Below, one piece after another: positions 50,503-58,832 of a stretch of DNA of 64,000 nucleotides. The stretch comes from Pseudomonas brassicacearum subsp. neoaurantiaca. Lineage in GTDB: Bacteria > Pseudomonadota > Gammaproteobacteria > Pseudomonadales > Pseudomonadaceae. The position numbers and the translations under genes were made by a program. The stretch is from positions 88,511-152,510 of the forward strand of contig NZ_VDLV01000020.1 of NCBI RefSeq assembly GCF_013608025.1, written 5' to 3'. Below the pieces are notes generated by a model. The model was given only the letters and a program-made list of their open reading frames with translations. It made no database searches and was not told the origin of the DNA. Within the stretch, counting starts at the first letter, position 1. Every line of letters begins with the position of its first letter.

Positions 50503-50589
50503 GGGACTTTGTTACCTCAAATCAGCTGGCCCTATCGCGGCCAAGGATGTTTGTTATTATGCCGCCACATCCTGCTTCTGGCTGCCACT

Positions 50590-51186
50590 GTGAAACAATT
50601 CATCGATTTCATCCCGCTCCTGCTGTTTTTCATCGTCTACAAACTTGATCCGCGGACCGTCGATATCGCCGGTCACTCCTTGACTGTAGGCGGTATCTAC
50701 AGCGCCACCGCGGTGCTGATCATCAGCTCCCTGGTGGTCTACGGCGCGCTGTTCATCTCCCAGCGCAAGCTGGAGAAGAGCCAGTGGCTGACCCTGATCG
50801 CCTGCCTCGTGTTCGGCAGCCTGACCCTGGCCTTCCACAGCGAAACCTTCCTCAAATGGAAGGCACCGGTGGTCAACTGGCTGTTTGCCCTGGCCTTCAT
50901 CGGCAGCCACTTCATCGGCGACCGTCTGCTGATCAAGCGCATCATGGGCCATGCCATCAACCTGCCAGAGCTGATCTGGACCCGCTTGAACATCGCCTGG
51001 ATCGCGTTTTTCCTGTTCTGTGGCGCCGCCAACCTGTTCGTTGCGTTCACGTTCCAGGAGTACTGGGTCGACTTCAAGGTCTTCGGCAGCCTGGGCATGA
51101 CGTTGCTGTTCCTGATTGGCCAGGGCATCTACCTGTCCCGCCACTTGCACGATGCCGATCCCACCACGCCAAAAACCGAGGACTGA
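50590..51186 (+). CDS. yciB: Inner-membrane septation protein YciB (IspZ)
   Basis: The 198-residue protein has about five membrane spans. [18 protein letters not shown] at the N-terminus and [25 protein letters not shown] at the C-terminus are family signatures (partly quoted). It supports envelope integrity and cell division in enteric bacteria. The start is GTG 50590, chosen by family alignment. The open frame extends far upstream antisense to rnm and is not coding. It is followed by yciI with a 1-bp gap. Confidence 0.93.
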   Translation: MKQFIDFIPLLLFFIVYKLDPRTVDIAGHSLTVGGIYSATAVLIISSLVVYGALFISQRKLEKSQWLTLIACLVFGSLTLAFHSETFLKWKAPVVNWLFALAFIGSHFIGDRLLIKRIMGHAINLPELIWTRLNIAWIAFFLFCGAANLFVAFTFQEYWVDFKVFGSLGMTLLFLIGQGIYLSRHLHDADPTTPKTED

Positions 51187-51187
51187 C

Positions 51188-51487
51188 ATGCTCTACGCAA
51201 TCATCGCCACCGACGTCGCCAACTCCCTGGAAAAACGCCTGGCCGCCCGACCCGAGCATCTGGAGCGCCTGCAACAGCTCAAGGCCGAAGGCCGCATCGT
51301 GCTGGCCGGCCCGCACCCGGCGGTGGACAGCAACGACCCGGGCGCTGCCGGTTTTACGGGCAGCCTGATCGTGGCCGAGTTCGAGTCCCTGGCCGCCGCG
51401 CAAGCCTGGGCCAAGGCCGACCAGTTCGTGGCAGCCGGCGTCTATGCCAATGTAGAGGTCAAGCCGTTCAAGCAAGTCCTGCCGTAA
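51188..51487 (+). CDS. yciI: YciI-family protein
   Basis: The 99-residue ferredoxin-fold protein begins [17 protein letters not shown] and has [19 protein letters not shown] and [12 protein letters not shown]. The conserved His/Asp pair (H at LAGPHP, D in VDSND) is seen in YciI proteins. Its role is unknown (related to muconolactone isomerase-like dimers). It is in an operon with yciB (1-bp gap), a pairing conserved in many proteobacteria. Confidence 0.92.
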   Translation: MLYAIIATDVANSLEKRLAARPEHLERLQQLKAEGRIVLAGPHPAVDSNDPGAAGFTGSLIVAEFESLAAAQAWAKADQFVAAGVYANVEVKPFKQVLP

Positions 51488-51599
51488 TTCCCCCGGCGCG
51501 ATGAGCCTTCCTGGCTCATTGCGCTCAATGGCTCATTGTTCTCGTCCGCCTGCCGACAACCTGTCTAATCTAAATCTTGATTGGAATTCAGGAGCTGCA

Positions 51600-52010
51600 A
51601 TGCGCAAAGGTCCGTTGTGCCTGTTGTTGGTCACGTTGGCGATCGGGGCTCCCGCCCATGGCGAGGAAACCTCCGAAGCCGGCCATTCGACGCCCTTGTC
51701 GTTGAGCGCAGGCGGCCAGATCGCCGAATTGCAGCAACGCTTGAAAGACAGCGAGCGCATGCGTGAAGAGCTCACCCAACAATTACAGAACACCAACGGC
51801 GAACGCGAAAGCGCGCTGGTGGGACGGTTGCGCCAGGAAAACCAGCGCTTGAAACTGCAGCTCAAGGAAGCCCAGGCCAGTCCCCTGCCACGCCTGCTGA
51901 CCGAACAGCAGCAATGGTTCGTGGTGGGCGCCGGGGTAGCGCTATTGGCCCTGCTCTGCGGTATCTTTGCCAGCGGTGGACGTAGACAACGTCGGCAATG
52001 GCTAAATTGA
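51600..52010 (+). CDS. Exported coiled-coil protein with C-terminal membrane anchor
   Basis: The 136-residue protein has a signal peptide (CLLLVTLAIGAPAHG), a coiled coil (IAELQQRLKDSERMREELTQQLQ; residues about 40-95), one C-terminal membrane span (WFVVGAGVALLALLCGIFA) and a basic end (RRQRRQW). This is the plan of YgiM-type proteins without the SH3 domain. It starts 113 bp after yciI and its stop is 7 bp before cpxR, so it is probably cotranscribed with the regulator. The function is unknown; an envelope-stress role would suit its place. Confidence 0.78.
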   Translation: MRKGPLCLLLVTLAIGAPAHGEETSEAGHSTPLSLSAGGQIAELQQRLKDSERMREELTQQLQNTNGERESALVGRLRQENQRLKLQLKEAQASPLPRLLTEQQQWFVVGAGVALLALLCGIFASGGRRQRRQWLN

Positions 52011-52017
52011 GTGAGTC

Positions 52018-52695
52018 ATGAGCGAGCTGTTACTGATAGATGATGACCAGGAGCTGTGCGAGCTCCTCGTAAGTTGGTTGAGCCAGGAAGGGTTCCAAGT
52101 CCGCGCTTGCCACGATGGCCAGAGCGCCCGCAAGGCCCTGGCCGAAACCGCCCCGGCGGCGGTAGTACTGGATGTGATGCTGCCCGATGGCAGTGGCCTG
52201 GAACTGCTCAAGCAATTGCGCAACGATCACCCGGAACTGCCGGTGCTGATGCTCTCGGCCCGTGGCGAACCGCTGGACCGCATTCTTGGCCTGGAACTGG
52301 GCGCCGATGACTACCTCGCCAAACCCTGCGACCCTCGGGAACTGACCGCCCGCCTGCGCGCCGTGCTGCGGCGCAGCCACCCGACGGCCGTGTCCAGCCA
52401 GATAGAACTGGGCGATCTGACCTTCAGCCCGGTACGCGGCGTCGTCAGCATCGACGAGCAGGAACAGACGCTCACTGTGTCCGAAAGCCGCCTGCTCGAA
52501 GCACTGCTCAAGCAGCCAGGCGAACCGCTGGACAAGCAGGAGCTGGCGCAGCTCGCTCTGGGCCGCAAGCTGACCCTGTACGACCGCAGCCTGGACATGC
52601 ACGTGAGTAATCTGCGCAAGAAAATCGGCCCTCATCCAGATGGCCGTCCGCGAATCGTCGCCCTGCGTAGTCGCGGTTATTACTACAGCCTCTGA
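52018..52695 (+). CDS. cpxR: Envelope-stress response regulator CpxR
   Basis: The 225-residue OmpR-family regulator has acidic pocket residues in LLIDDDQE, phospho-acceptor D52 (VVLDVMLPDG), K102 (LAKPCDP) and a C-terminal winged helix (LTVSESRLLEALLKQPGEPLDK; DMHVSNLRKKIG; GRPRIVALRSRGYYY). It is followed by a Spy/CpxP-like gene and a CpxA-like kinase, as in the P. aeruginosa cpx locus. A GTAAA-N6-GTAAA CpxR box lies before the Spy-like gene. Confidence 0.92.
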   Translation: MSELLLIDDDQELCELLVSWLSQEGFQVRACHDGQSARKALAETAPAAVVLDVMLPDGSGLELLKQLRNDHPELPVLMLSARGEPLDRILGLELGADDYLAKPCDPRELTARLRAVLRRSHPTAVSSQIELGDLTFSPVRGVVSIDEQEQTLTVSESRLLEALLKQPGEPLDKQELAQLALGRKLTLYDRSLDMHVSNLRKKIGPHPDGRPRIVALRSRGYYYSL

Positions 52696-52728
52696 ACACT
52701 GCTTGGACCGAGGAACATGGCTAACCCT

Positions 52729-52822
52729 GTGGCGAGGGAGCTTGCTCCCGCTCGGTTGCGCAGCAACCGCAAGATCTTTGGGGCCGCTGCGCAGCCCAGC
52801 GGGAGCAAGCTCCCTCGCCACG
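52729..52822. repeat. REP pair, GTGGCGAGGG family
   Basis: A head-to-head pair with GCTTGCTCCC centres lies between cpxR and the Spy-like gene. It separates cpxR transcription from the CpxR-box promoter at 52870. Confidence 0.88.
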
Positions 52823-52869
52823 GGGATTAGTGTTCGCCCCTGGGTTTGTCAGGTCTGCACCAAACCGTC

Positions 52870-52885
52870 TTTACCCAAGCTTTAC
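52870..52885. promoter_or_regulatory. CpxR box upstream of the Spy-like gene
   Basis: TTTAC-N6-TTTAC on the plus strand is GTAAA-N6-GTAAA on the minus strand, the CpxR consensus with 6-bp spacing. It lies 83 bp before the ATG. Confidence 0.7.
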
Positions 52886-52967
52886 CCACCCCTGACCGCC
52901 GCTGACCTTGATCTCCGTAATCTGCACACATCCGGAACTGACCGGGAACGAGACAAGGAGAAACACC

Positions 52968-53405
52968 ATGCGCAAGACCCTCACCGCCCTGATGTTCGCT
53001 GCTGCCCTGCCGACCGTTGCCATGGCCATGCCCGAAGGTCCTGGCCCGATGGGCCCGATGGACGGCCCGCGCCACGGTGGCCAGATGCATGACAGAGGTC
53101 CCTACAGCCAACTGGACCTGAGCCACGAGCAACGCCAGCAGATTCGTCGGATCATGGGCGAACAACGCCACGAGCAACGTGAGCTGGTGGACAAATACCT
53201 GGCCAAGCTGTCGCCAGCCGACCAGAAGGCCATGAAGGACGAAATGGAGGCTCGGCATCAAAAGATCGATGCGCAGATCCGCGGACTGTTGAAGCCGGAA
53301 CAGCAGAAAGAATTCGACGCGATCCAGAAGAAGCAGGCCGAACGTCGGGCCGAGTGGGCCGAATTCAAGGCCTGGAAAGCGCAACAACCGCAAAAAGCGC
53401 AATAA
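52968..53405 (+). CDS. Spy/CpxP-family periplasmic protein
   Basis: The 145-residue protein has a signal peptide (MRKTLTALMFAAALPTVAMA), a Gly/Met/Pro-rich linker and a helical Spy/CpxP domain. The family LTXXQ-type motifs appear as LDLSHEQRQQIRRIM and LLKPEQQKEFD. It probably acts as a periplasmic chaperone or feedback adaptor for the Cpx sensor. It lies between cpxR and cpxS and has its own CpxR box and a terminator behind it. Confidence 0.9.
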   Translation: MRKTLTALMFAAALPTVAMAMPEGPGPMGPMDGPRHGGQMHDRGPYSQLDLSHEQRQQIRRIMGEQRHEQRELVDKYLAKLSPADQKAMKDEMEARHQKIDAQIRGLLKPEQQKEFDAIQKKQAERRAEWAEFKAWKAQQPQKAQ

Positions 53406-53422
53406 TGCCCTGAAGTATCAGC

Positions 53423-53456
53423 AGCCCAACGGCACACCGCCGTTGGGCTTTCTTTG
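53423..53456 (+). terminator. Terminator between the Spy-like gene and cpxS
   Basis: AGCCCAACGG and CCGTTGGGCT with a 7-nt loop, followed by TTCTTTGTTTG. It would limit read-through into cpxS, giving more Spy-like protein than kinase. Confidence 0.8.
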
Positions 53457-53473
53457 TTTGCGAGGATAAATCC

Positions 53474-54814
53474 GTGCGTTCATTGTTCTGGCGCGTCCTG
53501 GCCAGTTTCTGGCTGGCCATCGCTCTGGTGGCGGGACTTTCGATTCTGATGGGCCACATGTTGAACCAGGACGCCTGGATCCTCAGCCGCCATCCGGGTC
53601 TCAACACCCTGGCCGAAGAATGGACGCAGACTTACGAAAGCCAGGGCGAAGACGCCGCCCAGGACATCCTCCAACAGCGCAAGCGCCAGTATCACATCGA
53701 CGTCCAGGTGCTCAATGAAAGTGGCGACCCGGTGGTGCGCGGCACTTTCCCGCACCGTGCCGCTGCTTTCGAGGCGCGCCAGAACAACGACGACCGACGC
53801 CTGCCCTGGCGGCGCCTGACCGACGAGTTCACCAGCGCCAAGACCGGCGACACGTACCTGTTTATCTATCGCATCCCGCATCCCGAGCTAGACGCCTGGC
53901 ACCGCGAAAGCCTGCTCTGGCCCCTCAGTGCACTGGCGATCGCGCTGGTGGTGCTGACGCTGTTCAGCCTGTTGGTGACTCTTTCCATCACCCGACCGCT
54001 GAGCCGCCTGCGCGGCGCGGTGCATGACCTGGGACAAGCGGCCTATCAGCAGAACAGCCTCGCCAAGCTGGCTAACCGCCGCGACGAATTTGGCGTGCTG
54101 GCCACGGATTTCAACCGCATGGGTGCGCGCCTGCAAAGCCTGATCGCCAGCCAGCGCCAATTACTGCGCGATGTTTCCCACGAATTGCGCTCGCCCCTGG
54201 CCAGGCTGCGCATCGCCCTGGCACTGGCAGAGCGAGCCAGCCCAGAAGAGCGCGAAAAGCTCTGGCCGCGCCTGACGCGTGAGTGTGATCGCCTGGAAGC
54301 GCTGATCAGCGAAATCCTGGTCCTGGCTCGCGTCGATGCCGACAATGCCAGTGCCGAAGAGGTCGATCTCAACGGGCTGCTGATCAATCTGCAAAAAGAT
54401 GCCCAAATGGCTTCGCCTGAGCAAATCGTGCAGCTGGAAACCGAGCCGAACCTGACCCTCAAGGGCTGGCCGACGATGATCGAGCGTGCGGTGGACAATT
54501 TGTTGCGCAACGCCCTGCGCTTCAGTCCAAATGGGCAGCCCGTCGAGATGCGCGCGACTCACCAAGGGGAACGGATCCTGATCAGCGTGCGTGACCATGG
54601 GCCGGGCGTCGAGGCCGAGCATCTGAGCCAACTGGGCGAACCGTTCTACCGCGCTCCCGGCCAGACCGCTGCCGGCCACGGCCTGGGCCTGGCGATCGCC
54701 CGCCGCGCCGCCGAACGTCATGGCGGCGCGCTGGTATTGGCCAACCATCCCGAGGGCGGGTTTATCGCGACGCTGGAATTGCCGTTGGTGCCAGGGGCGG
54801 TAGCGCAGCCATAA
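53474..54814 (+). CDS. cpxS: Envelope-stress sensor histidine kinase CpxS (CpxA-like)
   Basis: The 446-residue kinase has TM1 (about 8-28), a periplasmic sensor domain (29-148), TM2 (about 149-171), HAMP, the phospho-histidine H236 in DVSHELRSPLARLR and an ATP-binding domain (DNLLRNALRFS, DHGPGV, GHGLGLAIARR). The start GTG 53474 follows CGAGGA. It partners CpxR (52018). It is separated from the Spy-like gene by a terminator. Confidence 0.92.
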   Translation: MRSLFWRVLASFWLAIALVAGLSILMGHMLNQDAWILSRHPGLNTLAEEWTQTYESQGEDAAQDILQQRKRQYHIDVQVLNESGDPVVRGTFPHRAAAFEARQNNDDRRLPWRRLTDEFTSAKTGDTYLFIYRIPHPELDAWHRESLLWPLSALAIALVVLTLFSLLVTLSITRPLSRLRGAVHDLGQAAYQQNSLAKLANRRDEFGVLATDFNRMGARLQSLIASQRQLLRDVSHELRSPLARLRIALALAERASPEEREKLWPRLTRECDRLEALISEILVLARVDADNASAEEVDLNGLLINLQKDAQMASPEQIVQLETEPNLTLKGWPTMIERAVDNLLRNALRFSPNGQPVEMRATHQGERILISVRDHGPGVEAEHLSQLGEPFYRAPGQTAAGHGLGLAIARRAAERHGGALVLANHPEGGFIATLELPLVPGAVAQP

Positions 54815-54841
54815 GACTGGCAATGCGACGAGCAAAAATCT

Positions 54842-54963
54842 GTGGCGAGGGGATTTATCCCCGCTGGGCTGCGCAGCAGCCCCTTGGTTTATCTGATTCA
54901 ACGCGATGGCAGGCATATATGGGGGGCGCTTCGCACCCCAACGGGGATAAATCCCCTCGCCAC
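54842..54963. repeat. REP pair, GTGGCGAGGG family
   Basis: A head-to-head pair with TTTATCCCC centres; the right-hand inner part is diverged (GGGGCGCTTCGCACCCC). It lies between cpxS and the iron-type cluster. Confidence 0.87.
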
Positions 54964-54980
54964 AATGAATACAACCAAAC

Positions 54981-54997
54981 GATAATTCCTCTTATTC
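54981..54997. promoter_or_regulatory. Weak Fur-box candidate
   Basis: GATAATTCCTCTTATTC has one good Fur hexamer (GATAAT) and an imperfect inverted partner, 60 bp before the di-heme gene. Iron regulation is expected for this gene type but the match is poor. Confidence 0.28.
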
Positions 54998-55056
54998 AAA
55001 CCGCCCCGCCCTGTTAGACTTTGCGCCCGCGTTTTACTCGTCCCGCAGGATTTCCG

Positions 55057-56484
55057 ATGCCGTCGTTGCCTCTTCGCTTATGCGCTCTGCTGTTGGCCTT
55101 GGGCCTGAGTGCCTGCGATGACGCCCCGCGTTTCACCCAGGCCGAACCCGGCGAAGCCAAGTCCGGTGGCAACGCGACGGTACGCAAGGCCGACCAGAAT
55201 GCCTTTTCCCTGCCTTCGGCCAACCTGCCGCCCTCGCGGCGCGTGGATTTCAGCGTTGGCAACAGTTTCTTCCGCAGTCCTTGGGTGATCGCCCCATCGA
55301 CGACGACTGCCCGCGATGGCCTCGGCCCCTTGTTCAACACCAACGCTTGCCAGAACTGTCACATCAAGGACGGCCGCGGCCACCCGCCGGCGCCAGACGC
55401 AACCAGCGCGGTATCGATGCTGGTGCGCCTGTCGATTCCTGACGCGCCCCTGTACGCCAAGGTCATCGAACAGCTCGGCGTCGTGCCGGAGCCTGTCTAC
55501 GGCGGACAATTGCAGGACATGTCCGTGCCTGGCGTCGCTCCGGAAGGCAAGGTGCGGGTCGATTACTCGCCAGTCCCGGTGCGTTTCAAGGACGGTACCG
55601 TCGTGGAACTGCGCAAGCCGAGCCTGCAGATTACCCAGTTGGGCTATGGCCCGATGCACCCCGAAACACGGTTTTCGGCCCGCGTCGCACCGCCGATGAT
55701 CGGCCTGGGTTTGCTCGAGGCCATACCCGACGACGCCATCCTGGCGAATGCGCAAGCGCAGGCGCGGGACAAAAACGGTATTGCTGGCCGTCCGAACATG
55801 GTCTGGGACGATGTCCAGCAAAAGACCGTGCCGGGGCGTTTCGGCTGGAAGGCCGGGCAGCCGAACCTCAATCAACAGAACGTCCATGCGTTTTCCGGCG
55901 ACATGGGCCTGACGACCAGCCTGCGTCCGTTCGACGATTGCACCGAGGCCCAGGTCGATTGCAAGCGCGCGCCCAACGGCAACGGTCCGAAGGGCGAGCC
56001 GGAAGTCAGCGACAATATTCTGCGCCTGGTGTTGTTCTACAGCCGCAACCTCGCCGTGCCGGCCCGCCGCGACGTGAACTCACTCCAGGTGCTGGCGGGC
56101 AAGAATCTGTTTTTCCAGGCGGGTTGCCAGTCCTGTCACACCCCCCAATACACCACGTCCGCCAACGCTGCCGAGCCGGAACTGACGAACCAGGTCATCC
56201 GCCCCTACACCGATTTGCTGCTGCACGACATGGGTGAAGGCCTGGCCGACAACCGCAGCGAATTCAAGGCCAGCGGCCGTGACTGGCGAACCCCGCCGCT
56301 GTGGGGCATCGGCCTCACCGAAACCGTCAGTGGTCATACCGAGTTCCTGCACGACGGTCGCGCCCGCAACCTGCTCGAAGCCGTGCTCTGGCATGGCGGC
56401 GAAGCCCAGGCGGCGCAGCGACAGGTTCTAGCATTCAACGCCGAGCAGCGCGCTGCGCTGTTGGCTTTCCTGAATTCCCTTTAA
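55057..56484 (+). CDS. Di-heme c-type thiol-oxidoreductase-like lipoprotein
   Basis: The 475-residue protein has a lipobox (LSAC, C20) and two heme-binding motifs: CQNCH (98-102) and CQSCH (357-361). It belongs to the DUF1111/di-heme oxidoreductase group found with imelysins. It probably handles electron transfer or iron reduction at the outer-membrane face. ATG 55057 begins the lipoprotein signal; a TTG 12 codons upstream is open but unlikely. It heads the operon with imelysin and DUF1513 genes. Confidence 0.9.
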   Translation: MPSLPLRLCALLLALGLSACDDAPRFTQAEPGEAKSGGNATVRKADQNAFSLPSANLPPSRRVDFSVGNSFFRSPWVIAPSTTTARDGLGPLFNTNACQNCHIKDGRGHPPAPDATSAVSMLVRLSIPDAPLYAKVIEQLGVVPEPVYGGQLQDMSVPGVAPEGKVRVDYSPVPVRFKDGTVVELRKPSLQITQLGYGPMHPETRFSARVAPPMIGLGLLEAIPDDAILANAQAQARDKNGIAGRPNMVWDDVQQKTVPGRFGWKAGQPNLNQQNVHAFSGDMGLTTSLRPFDDCTEAQVDCKRAPNGNGPKGEPEVSDNILRLVLFYSRNLAVPARRDVNSLQVLAGKNLFFQAGCQSCHTPQYTTSANAAEPELTNQVIRPYTDLLLHDMGEGLADNRSEFKASGRDWRTPPLWGIGLTETVSGHTEFLHDGRARNLLEAVLWHGGEAQAAQRQVLAFNAEQRAALLAFLNSL

Positions 56485-56512
56485 ACGTTATTTCCTGAAA
56501 CGGGAGTCCGAC

Positions 56513-57577
56513 ATGTTCCGTCCCAAGCTGTTGTTCACCAGCCTCGCCGCCATCGCCCTCGGCGCGTGCTCGCCCCAAGACCCTCAAGCGGTCACGTCGG
56601 CGGCCATTGCCAAGCAAGTGATCCTGCCGACCTACAGCCGCTGGGTCGAAGCCGACCGGCAATTGGCGACCAGCGCCTTGGCGTTCTGCCAGGACAAGGA
56701 AACCCTGGAGACCGCCCGCGCCGACTTCCTCAAGGCACAAAAAGCCTGGGCCGAACTGCAACCACTGCTGATCGGTCCACTGGCCGAAGGCAACCGTGCC
56801 TGGCAAGTGCAGTTCTGGCCGGACAAGAAAAACCTGGTGGGCCGTCAGGTCGAGCAACTGGTCAATAGCGAACCGCAGATCGACGCCGCCGGCCTGGCCA
56901 AGTCCAGCGTTGTGGTGCAAGGGCTTTCCGCCTACGAATACCTGTTGTTCGACGCCAAGATCGATATGGCCGACAGCGCCCAGAAAGCCAAGTACTGCCC
57001 ATTGCTCACCGCCATCGGTGAGCGCCAGAAGCAACTGGCCGAAGAGATCCTGTCCCGTTGGAACACCAACGACGGCATGCTCGCCCAGATGAGCAAGTTT
57101 CCTAACCAGCGCTACGCCGATTCCCACGAGGCAATCGCCGATCTGCTGCGGGTACAGGTCACGGCCCTGGACACCCTGAAGAAAAAACTCGGCACGCCGA
57201 TGGGCCGCCAGAGCAAAGGCGTACCGCAACCGTTCCAGGCCGATGCCTGGCGTAGCCAATCATCACTTCAAGGTCTGGAAGCGAGCCTGAGCGCCGCCCG
57301 GACCGTGTGGGTCGGCGTGGACAACAAAGGCCTGCGCGGTTTGCTGCCAAGCGACCAGAAGCCATTGGCGGACAAGATCGATGCTGCTTACGATGCCTCG
57401 TTGAAACTGTTCGCCAGCAGCCAGCGCTCACTGACCGACATGCTCAACGACGACGCCGGGCGCCAACAGCTCAACGATTTGTACGACAGCCTCAACGTTG
57501 TCCACCGCCTGCACGAAGGCGAACTGGCCAAGGCGCTGGGCATTCAACTGGGCTTCAACGCCAACGACGGTGACTGA
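56513..57577 (+). CDS. Imelysin-family lipoprotein
   Basis: The 354-residue protein has a lipobox (LGAC, C19) and the imelysin/ICMP-like helical fold. The family GxHxxE-like site appears as GLSAYEYLLF near residue 144, lacking the histidine of iron-binding EfeO/ICMP. WVGVDNKGLRGLL is the conserved second-repeat region. These proteins sit in iron-uptake clusters. It lies 28 bp after the di-heme gene and 2 bp before the DUF1513 gene. Confidence 0.88.
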   Translation: MFRPKLLFTSLAAIALGACSPQDPQAVTSAAIAKQVILPTYSRWVEADRQLATSALAFCQDKETLETARADFLKAQKAWAELQPLLIGPLAEGNRAWQVQFWPDKKNLVGRQVEQLVNSEPQIDAAGLAKSSVVVQGLSAYEYLLFDAKIDMADSAQKAKYCPLLTAIGERQKQLAEEILSRWNTNDGMLAQMSKFPNQRYADSHEAIADLLRVQVTALDTLKKKLGTPMGRQSKGVPQPFQADAWRSQSSLQGLEASLSAARTVWVGVDNKGLRGLLPSDQKPLADKIDAAYDASLKLFASSQRSLTDMLNDDAGRQQLNDLYDSLNVVHRLHEGELAKALGIQLGFNANDGD

Positions 57578-57579
57578 TC

Positions 57580-58677
57580 ATGTTTCGACGTCAGGCTCTG
57601 GCGCTCGGCAGCATGCTGTTGGGCGCCGTTACCCTGGGCGGCTGGACGCTGTTCAAGCAAAAGGACAAGAGTCCGCTACTGCTTTCGGCACGGGACGATG
57701 GCGACGGCAACCATTTCGCCGTCGGCTATCGACTGGACGGTACCCGGGTGTTCGCCACCCAGGTCGGCCAGCGTTGCCATGACATCATCAACCACCCGAC
57801 GCTGCCGATCGCGCTGTTCGTTGCCCGCCGCCCAGGCACCGAAAGCTATCTGATCGACCTGCGCGACGGGACGCTGCTGCAGACCATCGCCTCGTTGCCG
57901 AACCGGCATTTCTATGGTCACGCGGTGATCCACAAGAGCGGAGAATGGTTGTACGCCACTGAGAACGATACCAGCGATCCGGGCCGTGGCCTGCTGGGCG
58001 TGTACCGTTTCGAAGGCGAGCGGCTGGTGCACAGCGGCGAAATATCCACCCACGGTATTGGCCCTCACCAAGTGTCGTGGATGCCCGACGGGGAAACGCT
58101 CGTGGTGGCTAACGGCGGTATCCGCACCGAGGCCGAGAGCCGGGTCGAGATGAATCTCGACGCCATGGAACCGAGCCTGGTGCTGATGCGGCGCGATGGC
58201 ACGCTGTTGAGCAAGGAAACCCTCGCCCAGCAGATGAACAGCGTGCGCCATTTGGGCATCGCCAGCGACGGGACTATCGTTTCCGGCCAGCAATTCATGG
58301 GCGCGGCGCACGAGCCGTCGGAACTGCTGGCGATCAAGCGCCCGGGCCAACCGTTCAAGGCGTTCCCGGTGCCCGAACACCAGTTGCAGGCCATGGGGCA
58401 CTACACCGCCAGCGTGGCCGTGCACAGCGAACTGCGCCTGGTGGCCCTGACGGCGCCACGGGGCAATCGCTTTTTCATCTGGGACCTGGACAGCGGCGAA
58501 GTTCGTCTGGACGCACCTTTGCCCGATTGCGCCGGCGTGGGCGCGGTGGCTGACGGTTTCGTCGTGACGTCGGGCCAGGGGCGTTGTCGCTATTACGATT
58601 GCCGGCAATCACAACTGGTTGCAAAGCCGCTGGACCTGCCGGCGGGGCTCTGGGACAACCATCTGCATCTGGTCTGA
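57580..58677 (+). CDS. DUF1513 beta-propeller-like protein
   Basis: The 365-residue protein has a twin-basic N-terminus followed by a hydrophobic stretch (MFRRQALALGSMLLGAVTLGG), probably a signal or anchor. The body has WD/YVTN-like repeat segments (GYRLDGTRVFATQVGQRCHDI; LLGVYRFEGERLV; WMPDGETLVVANGG) and ends in GLWDNHLHLV. The family DUF1513 always travels with imelysin and di-heme proteins. It is the last gene of this operon before the mexV promoter gap (155 bp). Confidence 0.88.
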   Translation: MFRRQALALGSMLLGAVTLGGWTLFKQKDKSPLLLSARDDGDGNHFAVGYRLDGTRVFATQVGQRCHDIINHPTLPIALFVARRPGTESYLIDLRDGTLLQTIASLPNRHFYGHAVIHKSGEWLYATENDTSDPGRGLLGVYRFEGERLVHSGEISTHGIGPHQVSWMPDGETLVVANGGIRTEAESRVEMNLDAMEPSLVLMRRDGTLLSKETLAQQMNSVRHLGIASDGTIVSGQQFMGAAHEPSELLAIKRPGQPFKAFPVPEHQLQAMGHYTASVAVHSELRLVALTAPRGNRFFIWDLDSGEVRLDAPLPDCAGVGAVADGFVVTSGQGRCRYYDCRQSQLVAKPLDLPAGLWDNHLHLV

Positions 58678-58832
58678 GTGGGCAAGCGAAGGCGGTCGGT
58701 GCTGGGCGCTCTGGCTTTTCGGAAGAATCCTACGCCCCACCGCCCCGCCAGCATCTGGAATACCCCGCGCGCACAGAGTAATGTGCCCGCCTATCTGTAT
58801 TTTCTCTCAGCTCTTTTCCAAGGAAGTGGAAC

